Positions 25,457 through 34,201 of a DNA stretch of 64,000 nucleotides are shown piece after piece. The stretch comes from Chitinophaga sp. GbtcB8 (GTDB lineage Bacteria; Bacteroidota; Bacteroidia; Chitinophagales; Chitinophagaceae), in contig NZ_JAGXJN010000027.1 in assembly GCF_019091455.1 (NCBI RefSeq), positions 37,305-101,304 on the forward strand. Reading direction: 5' to 3'. The position numbers and the translations under genes were made by a program. Below the pieces are notes generated by a model, which was given only the letters and a program-made list of their open reading frames with translations, was not told the DNA's origin and did not search any database. Within the stretch, counting starts at the first letter, position 1. Each line of letters opens with the position of its first letter.

Positions 25457-28417
25457 TTAGAATTGAAGGTTTGCGCCCAGGCTGAAAGTACGCGGACGTG
25501 GATACAGGGCATTATCAATACCGCCATATATTTCCGGGTCAATGCCGGTGTATTTGGTAATGGTAAATACATTCTGGCAGGCGGCTGTAACGCGCAGGCC
25601 TACACGGTTGCTGATAATGTTACCAAAATTGCGCGATAACGTCAGGTTATCCATTTTCAGGAAAGAGGCATTCTGCACAAAGTAGTCAGACTGTTGCTGC
25701 CCGTAATAAAAGCTGCTCTTTGTTACTTCAGACAGTGTATTGGCCAGGTATCCCAGCGTGTTGAACATATTGGCTTTAGAAGCGCCGGTAGCCAGGTTGT
25801 TGAACATGTAGTTGCCTACATTGGCGCGCAGCACAGTGCGCAGGCTCCATTTATCATAGCTGAATTCTGTAGTGAAACCGAATATGAATTTTGGCACCGG
25901 CGATTTGTAACGGTAAAGGTCCGCCTGGTTTATTTGCCCGTCGTGGTTCACATCTGCATACACGCCTTCAATGGGTTTGCCTGCAGCATCATACACCTGG
26001 TGGTATACATAAAAGGCGTAAGGGCTGTAACCCACGCTGTGTATCTGTACCGTACCTACCAATGAGCCGGGGTAGGTGGAATCCTTAGTGGCCGTGAGGT
26101 TGGTGATCTTATTATTGTTATAGGCCGCGTTAAATGCCAGGTACCAGGTAAATCTTTTGCCGGTAATGGGCGTAGCTTCTATCTGCACTTCCACCCCTTT
26201 GTTTTCAATATTACCTACGTTGGTAAGAATGGTGCTGCTAAAGTTGGAGCCTGCAGGAATGGGAATGGTGTTCAGCAGGTCTTTTGTTTTCTTGTAATAC
26301 ACATCCACACTGCCGCCAATGCGGTTGTTCAGGAAAGCATAATCTACCCCGGCATTATAGGTTTCTGTTTGCTCCCATTTAATACCTGCATCATAGGCAG
26401 CCGGTGAGCCCATGTTATAGAACTTATCGCCTATTTGCACGGTAGATGCGTTGTCGCTTAGCGAATACACACCCAGGTAAGCATAATTATAAATACCATC
26501 CTGGTTGCCTGTAACACCATAGCTCAGGCGCAGCTTCAGGTCGCTCAGGCTTTTGGCAGATGATAGGAATTTTTCCTGGTTAGCCCGCCAGGTAAAGGCT
26601 ACAGAGGGGAAGGTACCCCAGCGGGTAGCGGGTGAAAAACGGGAAGAGCCATCTGTACGCAATGATGCTGCCAGTATGTAACGGTTATTCAGCGTGTAAA
26701 TTAATCTGCCGTAATAAGAGATCAGGATGTTCTGCGGCTTATCCAGCGGAAAGGTAGGTATGCTGCCGGGAATGGTATCCCCGTTGGCGCGGAAGGCCGG
26801 GTAATTGTAGTTAGTGGCCAGGTTATCATAATAACCATAACCTGCCGTTACGTTGAAATTACTTTTGATGGATTCAATGGTCTTGTTATAGTTCAGGAAA
26901 AACTCGCCCACCTTATTCTTTATACGGTTAGCATATTGATTATGCTGCCCGCTGTCCAGGAAATTCTGTGCAGCATAGGCCGGCACATCTATCTTTCCTT
27001 CCCCTTTAGCTACATCATAACCCAGGTTCAGGTTAGCATGCAGCTCCGGCAGAAAATGGAGCTTATAATCAAACTGTATGTTGCCGTAGCTGCGCTGCAC
27101 ATTGCTGTGGTTATTATACAGGTCCAGCAGGGCTACCGGGTTGCGGGGCGCCAGCTTGTTCAGCGTTACTTCACCGGTACCGGCATCTTTGGCATACCAC
27201 TCATAGTAGCCGCCAAAAGGTGATTCAGCGGAATGCACCGGCTGCGTAGGATCAAAGTACACCGCGGAGCTTACAGCAGCGGAGTTGGCAAAGCGGCTTT
27301 TGTTCACCGCACCTTTTAAGTTGATGTCGATCTTTAAATGATTATCAAACAGCATAGGCGTTAAGGACACACCGCCACTGATACGCTGCAGGTTATCTGT
27401 TTTCAGGATGCCATCCTGGTTCAGGTAACCGAAAGAAAGGCGGTAGGGCATGTTCTTCAGCGCGCCGGCCATGCTCAGGTTATTATCTGTAGCAATAGCA
27501 GCCTGGTAAATTTCTTTCTGCCAGTCTGTATTAGCGCTGCCCATCAGGCTTTTAAAAGGCACATTGCCTACCAGGCCCGTGCCCAGTGAATCTACCAGCT
27601 TACGGAATGCACCGGCGGAAAGTACGTCGGCCTTTTTTGCCAGTGTGGCTACAGATACCTGGGTAGAGAAGCTGAACTGCGGTTTGCCTGCTGTTCCTTT
27701 TTTAGTGGTGATGAGTATTACGCCGTTGGATGCCCTGGAACCATAAATAGCTGTGGCGGCTGCATCTTTTAACACGGTAAAGCTGGCAATATCATTCGGG
27801 TTCACCAGGCTTAAGGGGCTGGAGGCGCCGTAAATATTCATGTTGGCTACCGGTAGCCCGTCAATCACTATGAGCGGATCATTACTGGCGTTCAGGGAGG
27901 CCCCGCCGCGTATACGTATCACACTGCCGGCGCCGGGCGATCCGCTGTTGGAGGTAATAGATACCCCTGCCACTTTACCGGCAATCAATTGCTCCGGTGT
28001 GGTAATGGCACCTGTTTGAAACTCTTTGGATGTTACGGTGGCTATGGAGCCGGTAAGCTCTTTTTTGCGCGCCGTACCATAACCAATTACCACCACATCA
28101 CCCAGCGACTGGGCATTGGGCGTAAGGGTAACGGTAATATCGTTTATGCCGGTAATGCTTACTTCCTGCGTATTAAATCCAATGTAGGATATTACCAGGG
28201 TAGCGCTGCCTTCCGGCACCTGCAGCGTAAAACGGCCTGTTTCATTCGTGGTGGTACCGGTAGCGGTGCCTTTTACCTGCACAGTAGCCCCTATTACAGG
28301 CCCCTTGGCGTTGTCATGCACAAGCCCTGCAAATGTCCTGGATTGCGCGGCGGCCGTTTGTGCGCACAGCAATACCAGACAAGTTAGCAGCAGCTGAATT
28401 GTTCGGATCTTAGTCAT
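25457..28417 (-). CDS. SusC/RagA-family TonB-linked outer-membrane transporter
   Basis: TonB-dependent oligosaccharide importer of 986 aa. A signal peptide (MTKIRTIQLLLTCLVLLCAQ) leads to a CarboxypepD_reg-like domain (~28-110), a plug with the family signature GDVVVIGYGTARKKELTGS (~118-136) and IRGGASLNASNDPLIVIDG, and a 22-strand-type barrel ending in a terminal aromatic strand (FSLGANLQF). The ATG at 28417 is chosen over an in-frame TTG at 28432. It is the first gene of the susC-susD-susE-GH13-GH31 operon. The SusR-like regulator is encoded just upstream on the same strand, with a 338-base promoter region between. Confidence 0.95.
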   Translation of the reverse strand: MTKIRTIQLLLTCLVLLCAQTAAAQSRTFAGLVHDNAKGPVIGATVQVKGTATGTTTNETGRFTLQVPEGSATLVISYIGFNTQEVSITGINDITVTLTPNAQSLGDVVVIGYGTARKKELTGSIATVTSKEFQTGAITTPEQLIAGKVAGVSITSNSGSPGAGSVIRIRGGASLNASNDPLIVIDGLPVANMNIYGASSPLSLVNPNDIASFTVLKDAAATAIYGSRASNGVILITTKKGTAGKPQFSFSTQVSVATLAKKADVLSAGAFRKLVDSLGTGLVGNVPFKSLMGSANTDWQKEIYQAAIATDNNLSMAGALKNMPYRLSFGYLNQDGILKTDNLQRISGGVSLTPMLFDNHLKIDINLKGAVNKSRFANSAAVSSAVYFDPTQPVHSAESPFGGYYEWYAKDAGTGEVTLNKLAPRNPVALLDLYNNHSNVQRSYGNIQFDYKLHFLPELHANLNLGYDVAKGEGKIDVPAYAAQNFLDSGQHNQYANRIKNKVGEFFLNYNKTIESIKSNFNVTAGYGYYDNLATNYNYPAFRANGDTIPGSIPTFPLDKPQNILISYYGRLIYTLNNRYILAASLRTDGSSRFSPATRWGTFPSVAFTWRANQEKFLSSAKSLSDLKLRLSYGVTGNQDGIYNYAYLGVYSLSDNASTVQIGDKFYNMGSPAAYDAGIKWEQTETYNAGVDYAFLNNRIGGSVDVYYKKTKDLLNTIPIPAGSNFSSTILTNVGNIENKGVEVQIEATPITGKRFTWYLAFNAAYNNNKITNLTATKDSTYPGSLVGTVQIHSVGYSPYAFYVYHQVYDAAGKPIEGVYADVNHDGQINQADLYRYKSPVPKFIFGFTTEFSYDKWSLRTVLRANVGNYMFNNLATGASKANMFNTLGYLANTLSEVTKSSFYYGQQQSDYFVQNASFLKMDNLTLSRNFGNIISNRVGLRVTAACQNVFTITKYTGIDPEIYGGIDNALYPRPRTFSLGANLQF

Positions 28418-28755
28418 ACGGTAAGGTGTCAATTATGAAAAGTGGAATCTTTAAATACTGTTTTGTTTCATTGTTCCTTTAGTTGTCCCATCCGGCTATT
28501 GGAGGCGGCCGGTCGCCACTGTATAGGTGATCTTGGTTCATAACTGGAATACGGATTTAGCTTGTAATGTCAAAAGAAAACTTTCCGGGGAAGGCGGCAA
28601 ATTTGTAGCCTGGAAATAAAGAAAATAGGCAGCTAAACGGGGAGTAATAGAAAATTAAGTACCTGACAGCTAACGGGTTAACAATATATTAAAATAATAA
28701 TCATATATACACTTGAGAAGGAAAAAGGGGCGTTTCAGGCTCCTGAAAAGGTGCC
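28418..28755 (-). promoter_or_regulatory. Region upstream of the sus-like operon
   Basis: 338 bases without a gene. Near the regulator stop there is a near-palindrome TTTCAGG-CT-CCTGAAA (28733-28748). On the minus strand this is followed by CGCCCCTTTTTCC, so it may be a weak terminator of the regulator gene. The stretch from 28640 to 28720 is very AT-rich. No exact TAnnTTTG promoter was found for susC, which would fit a promoter that depends on the SusR-like activator. Confidence 0.4.
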
Positions 28756-30411
28756 TTAAATGGACTTTACCGCCATTACCCTTTTATCAAATTCTTCTTT
28801 GGGCACAATGGTGCGGTTACGTATTTTGGTCTTGTAGGCGTAGATGGTTTTAACGGAATATTCCAGGATCTGGGCTATCTTTTCATTCTCCGTAATGCCC
28901 ATGCGCATCAGAGCATAAATGCGCAGCTCATTGTTCAGCAGCTCATCGTTTTTGAGCACTATCTGGTCTTCTTCATTAAACAGCTTATTAAATTCTTCTA
29001 CAAAGGTGGGGAACAGCTTCAGGAATACTTTGTCAAAACTTTTCAGCAGGTCTTCCCGCTCGTTGCGCATATTAATATTGTTGAGCACCATGCGCAGCTC
29101 ATCGGGTTTGCGGTCGGCTATTTTCTGATCAATGAGGTTTTTGAAGCGTACAATTTTCTCAAAGAATACGGAGCTGATGTTAAAGAAGTAGCCAATGTAC
29201 TCCTCCTTGATCTTATTGGCTTCCCGCAGCTTAGCATTCACATCCTGCAGCTCAGTGTTCAGGCTTTTCAGCGTTTCATTTACACGGTGCAGCTGCAGGT
29301 TGGCCTGCTCCAGGTTATTACGGGCATCGGAAATAGTTTTCTCCGCCCGTTTCAGCTTGTTGAACTGTTTGTAGATCACTACTATCAGCAACCCAAGTAT
29401 GATCAGCACCAGCGTGGCAATCAGGGCATAGGTAAGCCACAGCTTGCGCTGCCGTTCAATATAGCTGATCTTGGCGCCCTGTATAATGGGCAGCATTGCG
29501 CTCACCTGCATTTTGCGCTGCCGGGCGCCGTAAAAGGTGGCATCGTCAATAGCCTTTTCAATGTATATGGAGGCCTGTTCAAAATCGCCCTCCTCATACA
29601 GCAGCTGTGCAAGGTTAAAGGTGGCAAAGGTTTCTTTGGTAGATGAACGGATGTCTGCCATGGCAGCCCTTACCTGTGAGTTAATAGCCCCCGCCCGGTC
29701 TTTATGCAGCGCGTAAATAAAACTAAGGGTAGAGCTTACAATGGCCAGCTGGTGGTCTGTAAGGCTGGGGCGGTCCAGCAGCGTGCGGAAAAGGGTAAAG
29801 GCTTTATCCAGGCTATCCCGCTTCAGGCTTTTAAGGCCGGCATAATACAGGCTCTCAAAAGAATTTGCAGGAATATATACCAGGGCGGAATCAAAGTAGT
29901 TATTGGCTATTACCTGGTATTTGGCAGTGTAGTTATTATCATTGTTATAATCTGCCAGGTCGTTATAATAACGGCCCATCAGCAGGTAGTATTCGCCTTT
30001 GATACTGTCTGTCTGCTGCGCCGGGTGCACCGCCTGCAGGTATTCAAAAGCTTCCTTGAACTTACCGGCAGAGAGTAATATGAAGGCCAGCTTATTTTTA
30101 GAAGCAGCTATCTTAATGCTGTCGTTCATGGCAGCGGCCATATTTTCCAGGTTGCTGGCGTAGGTAAAGGCAGAATCAAATTTATATACCTTATACTCCT
30201 CATACAGCTGCAGGGTGGCAGCGTATTGCTGCGGCAGGGTTTTAGCTTCCCGGTACAGGGTTTTAATACGGTCTATCCGTTGCAGCTTCTGCCGGTCATA
30301 GGTGTCTGCCTGCTGAATGGTCCTGTTCAGCGCTTTCATTAGCGTATCGCTGCCCGACCGGGCCACCGCAGTTACAGGTAGTAAAAGCAATAGTATGTAG
30401 CGCAATTGCAT
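28756..30411 (-). CDS. SusR-like membrane transcription regulator (DUF6377)
   Basis: Inner-membrane regulator of 551 aa with the SusR layout. A signal peptide or N-terminal helix (1-18) is followed by a periplasmic TPR-like region (~60-310), one membrane helix (326-347), a coiled coil (~352-405) and a C-terminal cytoplasmic segment ending in a LuxR-type helix-turn-helix (LMRMGITENEKIAQILEYS, then KTIYAYKTKIRNRT, ~500-540). In Bacteroides thetaiotaomicron SusR senses maltose and switches on the sus genes. Position next to susC supports the same job here. It is co-directional with the operon but separated by 338 bases, so it is probably transcribed on its own and activates the susC promoter. 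Confidence 0.85.
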   Translation of the reverse strand: MQLRYILLLLLPVTAVARSGSDTLMKALNRTIQQADTYDRQKLQRIDRIKTLYREAKTLPQQYAATLQLYEEYKVYKFDSAFTYASNLENMAAAMNDSIKIAASKNKLAFILLSAGKFKEAFEYLQAVHPAQQTDSIKGEYYLLMGRYYNDLADYNNDNNYTAKYQVIANNYFDSALVYIPANSFESLYYAGLKSLKRDSLDKAFTLFRTLLDRPSLTDHQLAIVSSTLSFIYALHKDRAGAINSQVRAAMADIRSSTKETFATFNLAQLLYEEGDFEQASIYIEKAIDDATFYGARQRKMQVSAMLPIIQGAKISYIERQRKLWLTYALIATLVLIILGLLIVVIYKQFNKLKRAEKTISDARNNLEQANLQLHRVNETLKSLNTELQDVNAKLREANKIKEEYIGYFFNISSVFFEKIVRFKNLIDQKIADRKPDELRMVLNNINMRNEREDLLKSFDKVFLKLFPTFVEEFNKLFNEEDQIVLKNDELLNNELRIYALMRMGITENEKIAQILEYSVKTIYAYKTKIRNRTIVPKEEFDKRVMAVKSI

Positions 30412-30501
30412 ACCCTCATGATTATACGAAAACGCAGGCGGCCCCCATAACGCCTGCGGCTGAATGGACTAAGGTAGGATTTATTTTTTTCTCCCCCCGC
30501 T

Positions 30502-31611
30502 TTACAGCTTCAGCGCTACCTTTTCACCGGTTTTTGTGGCTTTGTAAATAGCATCAATGATCTTCAGGTCTTTCACCGCTTCCTCCCCATTTACCGGTAC
30601 CGGCGGTTGCTGGCCTTCCAGTATAATACCGGCCATGGCATCCATCTGCACGGTTTGATGGGTTACATGCGGTTGGGTAAGCTCCCCTTTATTGGTGCGG
30701 CCTTTAATAGGCCCGTAACCGGTGGAGGGCTGCATTTCTGCAAAACCCCTTTCGCCATTCAGGAAAAAGCGGTCCAGGTTATTCATACTATAAGTGGAAA
30801 GGCAGGAGGCCACCGCACCACTGGGAAAGCCCAGCTGGAACTGTATGGTTTCATCCACGCCTTCTTTAAACTTCACAGGATCTGTTTTAGTTTCCTGGGC
30901 AGTTACCCATACCGGGTCTTCACCAATCATGTAGCGCGATCCGTTGATGGCGTAAATACCGATATCCATTAATGAGCCGCCGCCAGCCAGCTGTTTGTTC
31001 AGCCGCCACTGCGTAGGATCGCCAATGCGGAAACCGCACTGCCCCTGGAAAAACATTATCTTTCCAAATTCACCGGCATTGCGCATACGGATCACTTCCA
31101 GCGTTTTAGCCTCAAAGTGCATGCGGTAACCTACCAGCAGCTGCACTTTGGCTTTTTTACAGGCATCCACCATTTCCTGGCCTTCTTTTGCATTCAGCGC
31201 CATGGGCTTTTCACAGATCACGTGTTTGCCTAATGAGGCTACTTTTATTACCTGGTCATGATGCAGCGCATTGGGCGTAGTAATGTACACCACATCTATC
31301 TCCGGGTTATTCTTGATCTGGTCGTACGTTTCATAGTTATAACAGTTCTTTTCAGGAATACCATATTTGCCCTGCCAGTCTTTAAGCTTGGAGGGCGTGC
31401 CGCTGATGGCGCCTACCAGTTTTGCCTTTTTACAATCCTTCATTGCTTCTGCCACGCGGTTGCCATAGCTGCCCAAGCCCATTATGGCTACCCGCAGCAT
31501 AGGGCCGTCATATGATAAAAAGGGTGCCTTGGCCAGGCTGGTAAGTGGTTGCAGCTGAATAGCCAGTGCTGATGCGGCCAGCTGTTGTAAAAAGTTACGG
31601 CGTGTATTCAT
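30502..31611 (-). CDS. Tat-exported Gfo/Idh/MocA-family oxidoreductase
   Basis: NAD(P)-dependent sugar dehydrogenase-like protein of 369 aa. The twin-arginine leader (NTRRNFLQQLAASALAI) is followed by a Rossmann fold with the nucleotide loop MGLGSYGNRVAEAM (~45) and the catalytic EKPMALN motif (VICEKPMALN, ~131-140). The C-terminal GFO_IDH_MocA_C domain has GGGSLMDIGIYAINGSRYM (~208-226), typical of glucose-fructose oxidoreductase-like enzymes. Tat export suggests folding with its cofactor before translocation. The substrate is unknown. It may act with the nearby sugar catabolic genes, but it is transcribed separately from the PUL. Confidence 0.88.
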   Translation of the reverse strand: MNTRRNFLQQLAASALAIQLQPLTSLAKAPFLSYDGPMLRVAIMGLGSYGNRVAEAMKDCKKAKLVGAISGTPSKLKDWQGKYGIPEKNCYNYETYDQIKNNPEIDVVYITTPNALHHDQVIKVASLGKHVICEKPMALNAKEGQEMVDACKKAKVQLLVGYRMHFEAKTLEVIRMRNAGEFGKIMFFQGQCGFRIGDPTQWRLNKQLAGGGSLMDIGIYAINGSRYMIGEDPVWVTAQETKTDPVKFKEGVDETIQFQLGFPSGAVASCLSTYSMNNLDRFFLNGERGFAEMQPSTGYGPIKGRTNKGELTQPHVTHQTVQMDAMAGIILEGQQPPVPVNGEEAVKDLKIIDAIYKATKTGEKVALKL

Positions 31612-31713
31612 AACGGTGAGTTTGGGTTTGCAGGTTAAAATTTAAGCTGATAGTTCCGTATTTAATAATACGGATTTTACCCGGTTTTTAATAATGCGAT
31701 ACCTATCCGGCCT

Positions 31714-31742
31714 TTAGATTAAGAATAATTGTTATACCTTTG
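31714..31742 (+). promoter_or_regulatory. Promoter of the LprI-like gene
   Basis: TTAG (31714-31717), 17 bases, then TACCTTTG (31735-31742). The -7 half fits TAnnTTTG fully and the -33 half differs from TTTG by one base. The ATG follows 25 bases later. Confidence 0.55.
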
Positions 31743-31767
31743 CCCTCCCTATACCGCTTTTGAGCCT

Positions 31768-32190
31768 ATGAAAAGACTACTACTTTTTATCCCAGTGTTA
31801 TTGCTGTTATGCCTTAACGTGGTGGCGCAGAACAAAAAAGCCGCTATTGATTCCCTGGAAAGCCGCTACCAGCGCTGCCTGGCTAAAAGCCAGTACATGT
31901 ATGGCTGCGCCCTGGAATATTACCGCGACCTGGATAGTATGCTGGACCTGGTGTACCGGCAGCTATACAGCAAGCTGGATACCAGCCGCCGCCAAAACCT
32001 GATGGTACAGCAAAGCCTGTGGAAAGAGAAAAAAGAAGCCTACTTTAAATTGCTGGATACCCGCGTAGAAAAGCTGCACAAGAAAACGCTGGCCGGCCTG
32101 GACGACCAGGTAATCTCCACCGACCACAAAGCAGCTTATATAAAAGACCGCGTAACAGAGCTGATCAGCCGCTACCCTACTGCTGGCTGA
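31768..32190 (+). CDS. Exported LprI-like (DUF1311) small protein
   Basis: Exported protein of 140 aa. The signal peptide MKRLLLFIPVLLLLCLNVVA ends at AQ. The mature part is helical with the DUF1311/LprI pattern: two cysteines (RCLAKSQYMYGCALEYYRDLD), LDLVYRQLYSKL, then LMVQQSLWKEKKEAYF, where family members have a W...R/K motif. LprI of Mycobacterium inhibits lysozyme, but most members are uncharacterised, so only the fold-level call is made. The ATG at 31768 is preferred over an upstream in-frame codon because it begins the signal peptide. It is monocistronic with a clear promoter and a hairpin after the stop. Confidence 0.75.
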   Translation: MKRLLLFIPVLLLLCLNVVAQNKKAAIDSLESRYQRCLAKSQYMYGCALEYYRDLDSMLDLVYRQLYSKLDTSRRQNLMVQQSLWKEKKEAYFKLLDTRVEKLHKKTLAGLDDQVISTDHKAAYIKDRVTELISRYPTAG

Positions 32191-32264
32191 TAGAGGCAAA
32201 AGGTTGCTTCACAGATTTTCTCAGCAGTTGTTCAACAATAACGCAGACAGGCTGCGCTGACAGG

Positions 32265-32303
32265 AAAGCTTTCTGCAGTACAAATTATACTGCAAAAAGC
32301 TTT
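32265..32303. terminator. Bidirectional hairpin terminator
   Basis: A 16-base arm (AAAGCTTTCTGCAGTA) pairs with TACTGCAAAAAGCTTT with one mismatch around the loop CAAATTA. It lies between the convergent LprI-like and esterase genes. Confidence 0.7.
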
Positions 32304-32319
32304 TACTGTTATTATAACA

Positions 32320-33216
32320 TCAGGGCATACCCAAACTTTGCAGCCAGGCGATACACAATGCAGGCCAGGTATTCAGCACAGCATCTTTTGTACCCAGGCC
32401 AAACCCATGCCCGCCGTGGTCATAGATCTGCAGGGTAGCCTTTACATGATGTTTCCGCAGCGCATCAAAGAACATTAAGCTGTTTTCTACCGGCACTACA
32501 GTATCATCCGTGGAATGTATTAACAGCGTAGGCGGCGTTTGCGCAGTTACCCTTTCATTTGTGCTTAAAGAATCCGTCATACCCGGTGCAGGGTCAGGGC
32601 CCAGTAACATGTTAGTGCTGCCCGGATGTTTGTAGGGGGCTTTCATAGTGATAACCGGGTACACCAGTATGGCAAAGGCCGGGCGTGTGCTCCATTTCTC
32701 TTTTTCATTAGCCGGTTGTAACAGCGTAGCCAAACAGGAGGCCAGATGCCCCCCGGCTGAAAAGCCGATCACACCGGTTTTTTCCGGATCAAAACCCCAA
32801 ACTGCTGCTTTTGATCTTAGCAGCCGCATAGCGGTAGTTACATCATTATACGCAGCAGGGTAGCGGGAGCCGGATTGGCTTTCATCATTTACACGATAGT
32901 GCAGCACAATAGCATCATAACCCTTGCTGGTAAAAAATGCTGCAATATCCTTTCCTTCATGGCCCAGGGCATGGGTTGCATAACCGCCACCAGGGCATAT
33001 TAAGATGGCAGCGCCATTCTTTTTAGCTGCGCTGTAATGTTCTATAAAAGGAGCATCTGCAACTTTTTCCCGCCCGCCAATATGCAGGTTGGGCTGATCC
33101 GGGTAGAGGTATATTTTTTCCTGGGCTTGCGCAGTGCTAATACTGCAAAGGAGCAATAAAGCTGTAAACGTACGGGCTGCATAGGTTAATGCCGCATACC
33201 ATCTGTGTTTTATCAT
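32320..33216 (-). CDS. Exported alpha/beta-hydrolase esterase (BD-FAE/acetylxylan-esterase-like)
   Basis: Secreted serine esterase of 298 aa. An N-terminal signal peptide ends near AQA (~32). The oxyanion region CPGGGYATHALGHEG (~75-88), nucleophile elbow GFSAGGH (Ser153), acid Asp in HSTDDTVVP (~237) and His in YDHGGHGFG (~269) make a complete catalytic triad. The spacing and the GGGY motif fit Bacteroidota carbohydrate esterases that remove acetyl or feruloyl groups from polysaccharides. The exact substrate is not determinable. It is transcribed 19 bases after the YitT gene and may share its transcript. Confidence 0.85.
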   Translation of the reverse strand: MIKHRWYAALTYAARTFTALLLLCSISTAQAQEKIYLYPDQPNLHIGGREKVADAPFIEHYSAAKKNGAAILICPGGGYATHALGHEGKDIAAFFTSKGYDAIVLHYRVNDESQSGSRYPAAYNDVTTAMRLLRSKAAVWGFDPEKTGVIGFSAGGHLASCLATLLQPANEKEKWSTRPAFAILVYPVITMKAPYKHPGSTNMLLGPDPAPGMTDSLSTNERVTAQTPPTLLIHSTDDTVVPVENSLMFFDALRKHHVKATLQIYDHGGHGFGLGTKDAVLNTWPALCIAWLQSLGMP

Positions 33217-33235
33217 AACTGAGGATTTATAACTG

Positions 33236-34132
33236 CTATTTACTGTGTGTAGCGCGGCGTTTGATCATACCGCCCTTGGTATCGTTAATATTATGTTGTA
33301 CAATAAATGCCTTGCTGTCTATCTTTTCAATTTCATCAATGATCTTATGTACCTCCAGGCGGGTAACCACAGTGTAAATAATATCTATTTCATTATCTAC
33401 ATTACCACGCTTACCGAACCCGCTTTTGCCTTTATATACTGTTACGCCTTTTTTCAGCTTTAATGTAAGCGTTTTACGGATCAACTCACTCTCGGGCGAT
33501 ATAATGGTTAAGGCTATATATTCCTCAAAACCCTGGATAATAAAATCTACTGTTTTGGAAGCGGATAAATAGGTAAGCATGGCGTACATGGCCGTTTCTA
33601 TATTGATCAGCACTGCAGCCACTCCAAAAATAAGGATGTTGAAGTACATGATCACCTCACCCATAGACAGCACCGTTTTACGGTTAATGTACAGCGCCAG
33701 CACTTCTGTACCATCCAGCACAGCGCCGCCCCGCACGCTCATACCAATACCGGCGCCCAGGAAAAAGCCGCCAAAGATGGCTATGAGCAGCTTATCGCTG
33801 GTAATAACCGGTACTTTTATGAATACCAGCGCCGTTGCCAATCCTATAATAGCAGCCAGCGCTTTAATGGTGAAGCCCAGGGAAAGCTGCTTGTAAGCCA
33901 GCAGTATAAAGGGAATGTTAATAACAATCAGCAGCACGGAAATAGACCAGCCGGTAAGGCGGCTAATGAGCAGGGAAATACCCGTTACGCCACCATCCAA
34001 AAACTCATTCGGCAGCAGGAAACCTTTTAACCCCAGCGCCGCCAGCAATACGCCGATCACGATGAGGATAACATCCTGCGTGTTTTGAATCAACCTTACC
34101 CGCGCCAGGCGGGCTTTTCTGGTGGAAGACAT
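33236..34132 (-). CDS. YitT family membrane protein (DUF161/DUF2179)
   Basis: Inner-membrane protein of 298 aa with about five helices (~18-36, 58-82, 87-106, 118-140, 158-182). They include the typical GLKGFLLPNEFLDGGVTGIS and GAGIGMSVRGGAVLDGTEVLALYIN blocks of YitT proteins. A cytosolic DUF2179 domain (~225-290, LKKGVTVYKGKSGFGKRGNVD-type, followed by YTVVTRLEVHKI) resembles a PII-like fold and may bind a small ligand. The physiological role is unknown. A copy of the AATTCGTAATT-type repeat word lies six bases upstream of its ATG. Confidence 0.88.
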   Translation of the reverse strand: MSSTRKARLARVRLIQNTQDVILIVIGVLLAALGLKGFLLPNEFLDGGVTGISLLISRLTGWSISVLLIVINIPFILLAYKQLSLGFTIKALAAIIGLATALVFIKVPVITSDKLLIAIFGGFFLGAGIGMSVRGGAVLDGTEVLALYINRKTVLSMGEVIMYFNILIFGVAAVLINIETAMYAMLTYLSASKTVDFIIQGFEEYIALTIISPESELIRKTLTLKLKKGVTVYKGKSGFGKRGNVDNEIDIIYTVVTRLEVHKIIDEIEKIDSKAFIVQHNINDTKGGMIKRRATHSK

Positions 34133-34138
34133 GGGTGA

Positions 34139-34166
34139 ATTACGAATTACGGATTGTCAATTATGA
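34139..34166. repeat. Single arm of the AATTACGAATT word repeat
   Basis: The 28 bases carry ATTACGAATTACGGATTGTC followed by AATTATGA, closely matching the arms at 7755-7776 and 7966-7992. Only one arm is seen here, in the short leader of the YitT gene. Confidence 0.55.
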
Positions 34167-34201
34167 CCGCCTGAAGTGGGCATGAATGCCATTGAAAATA
34201 A

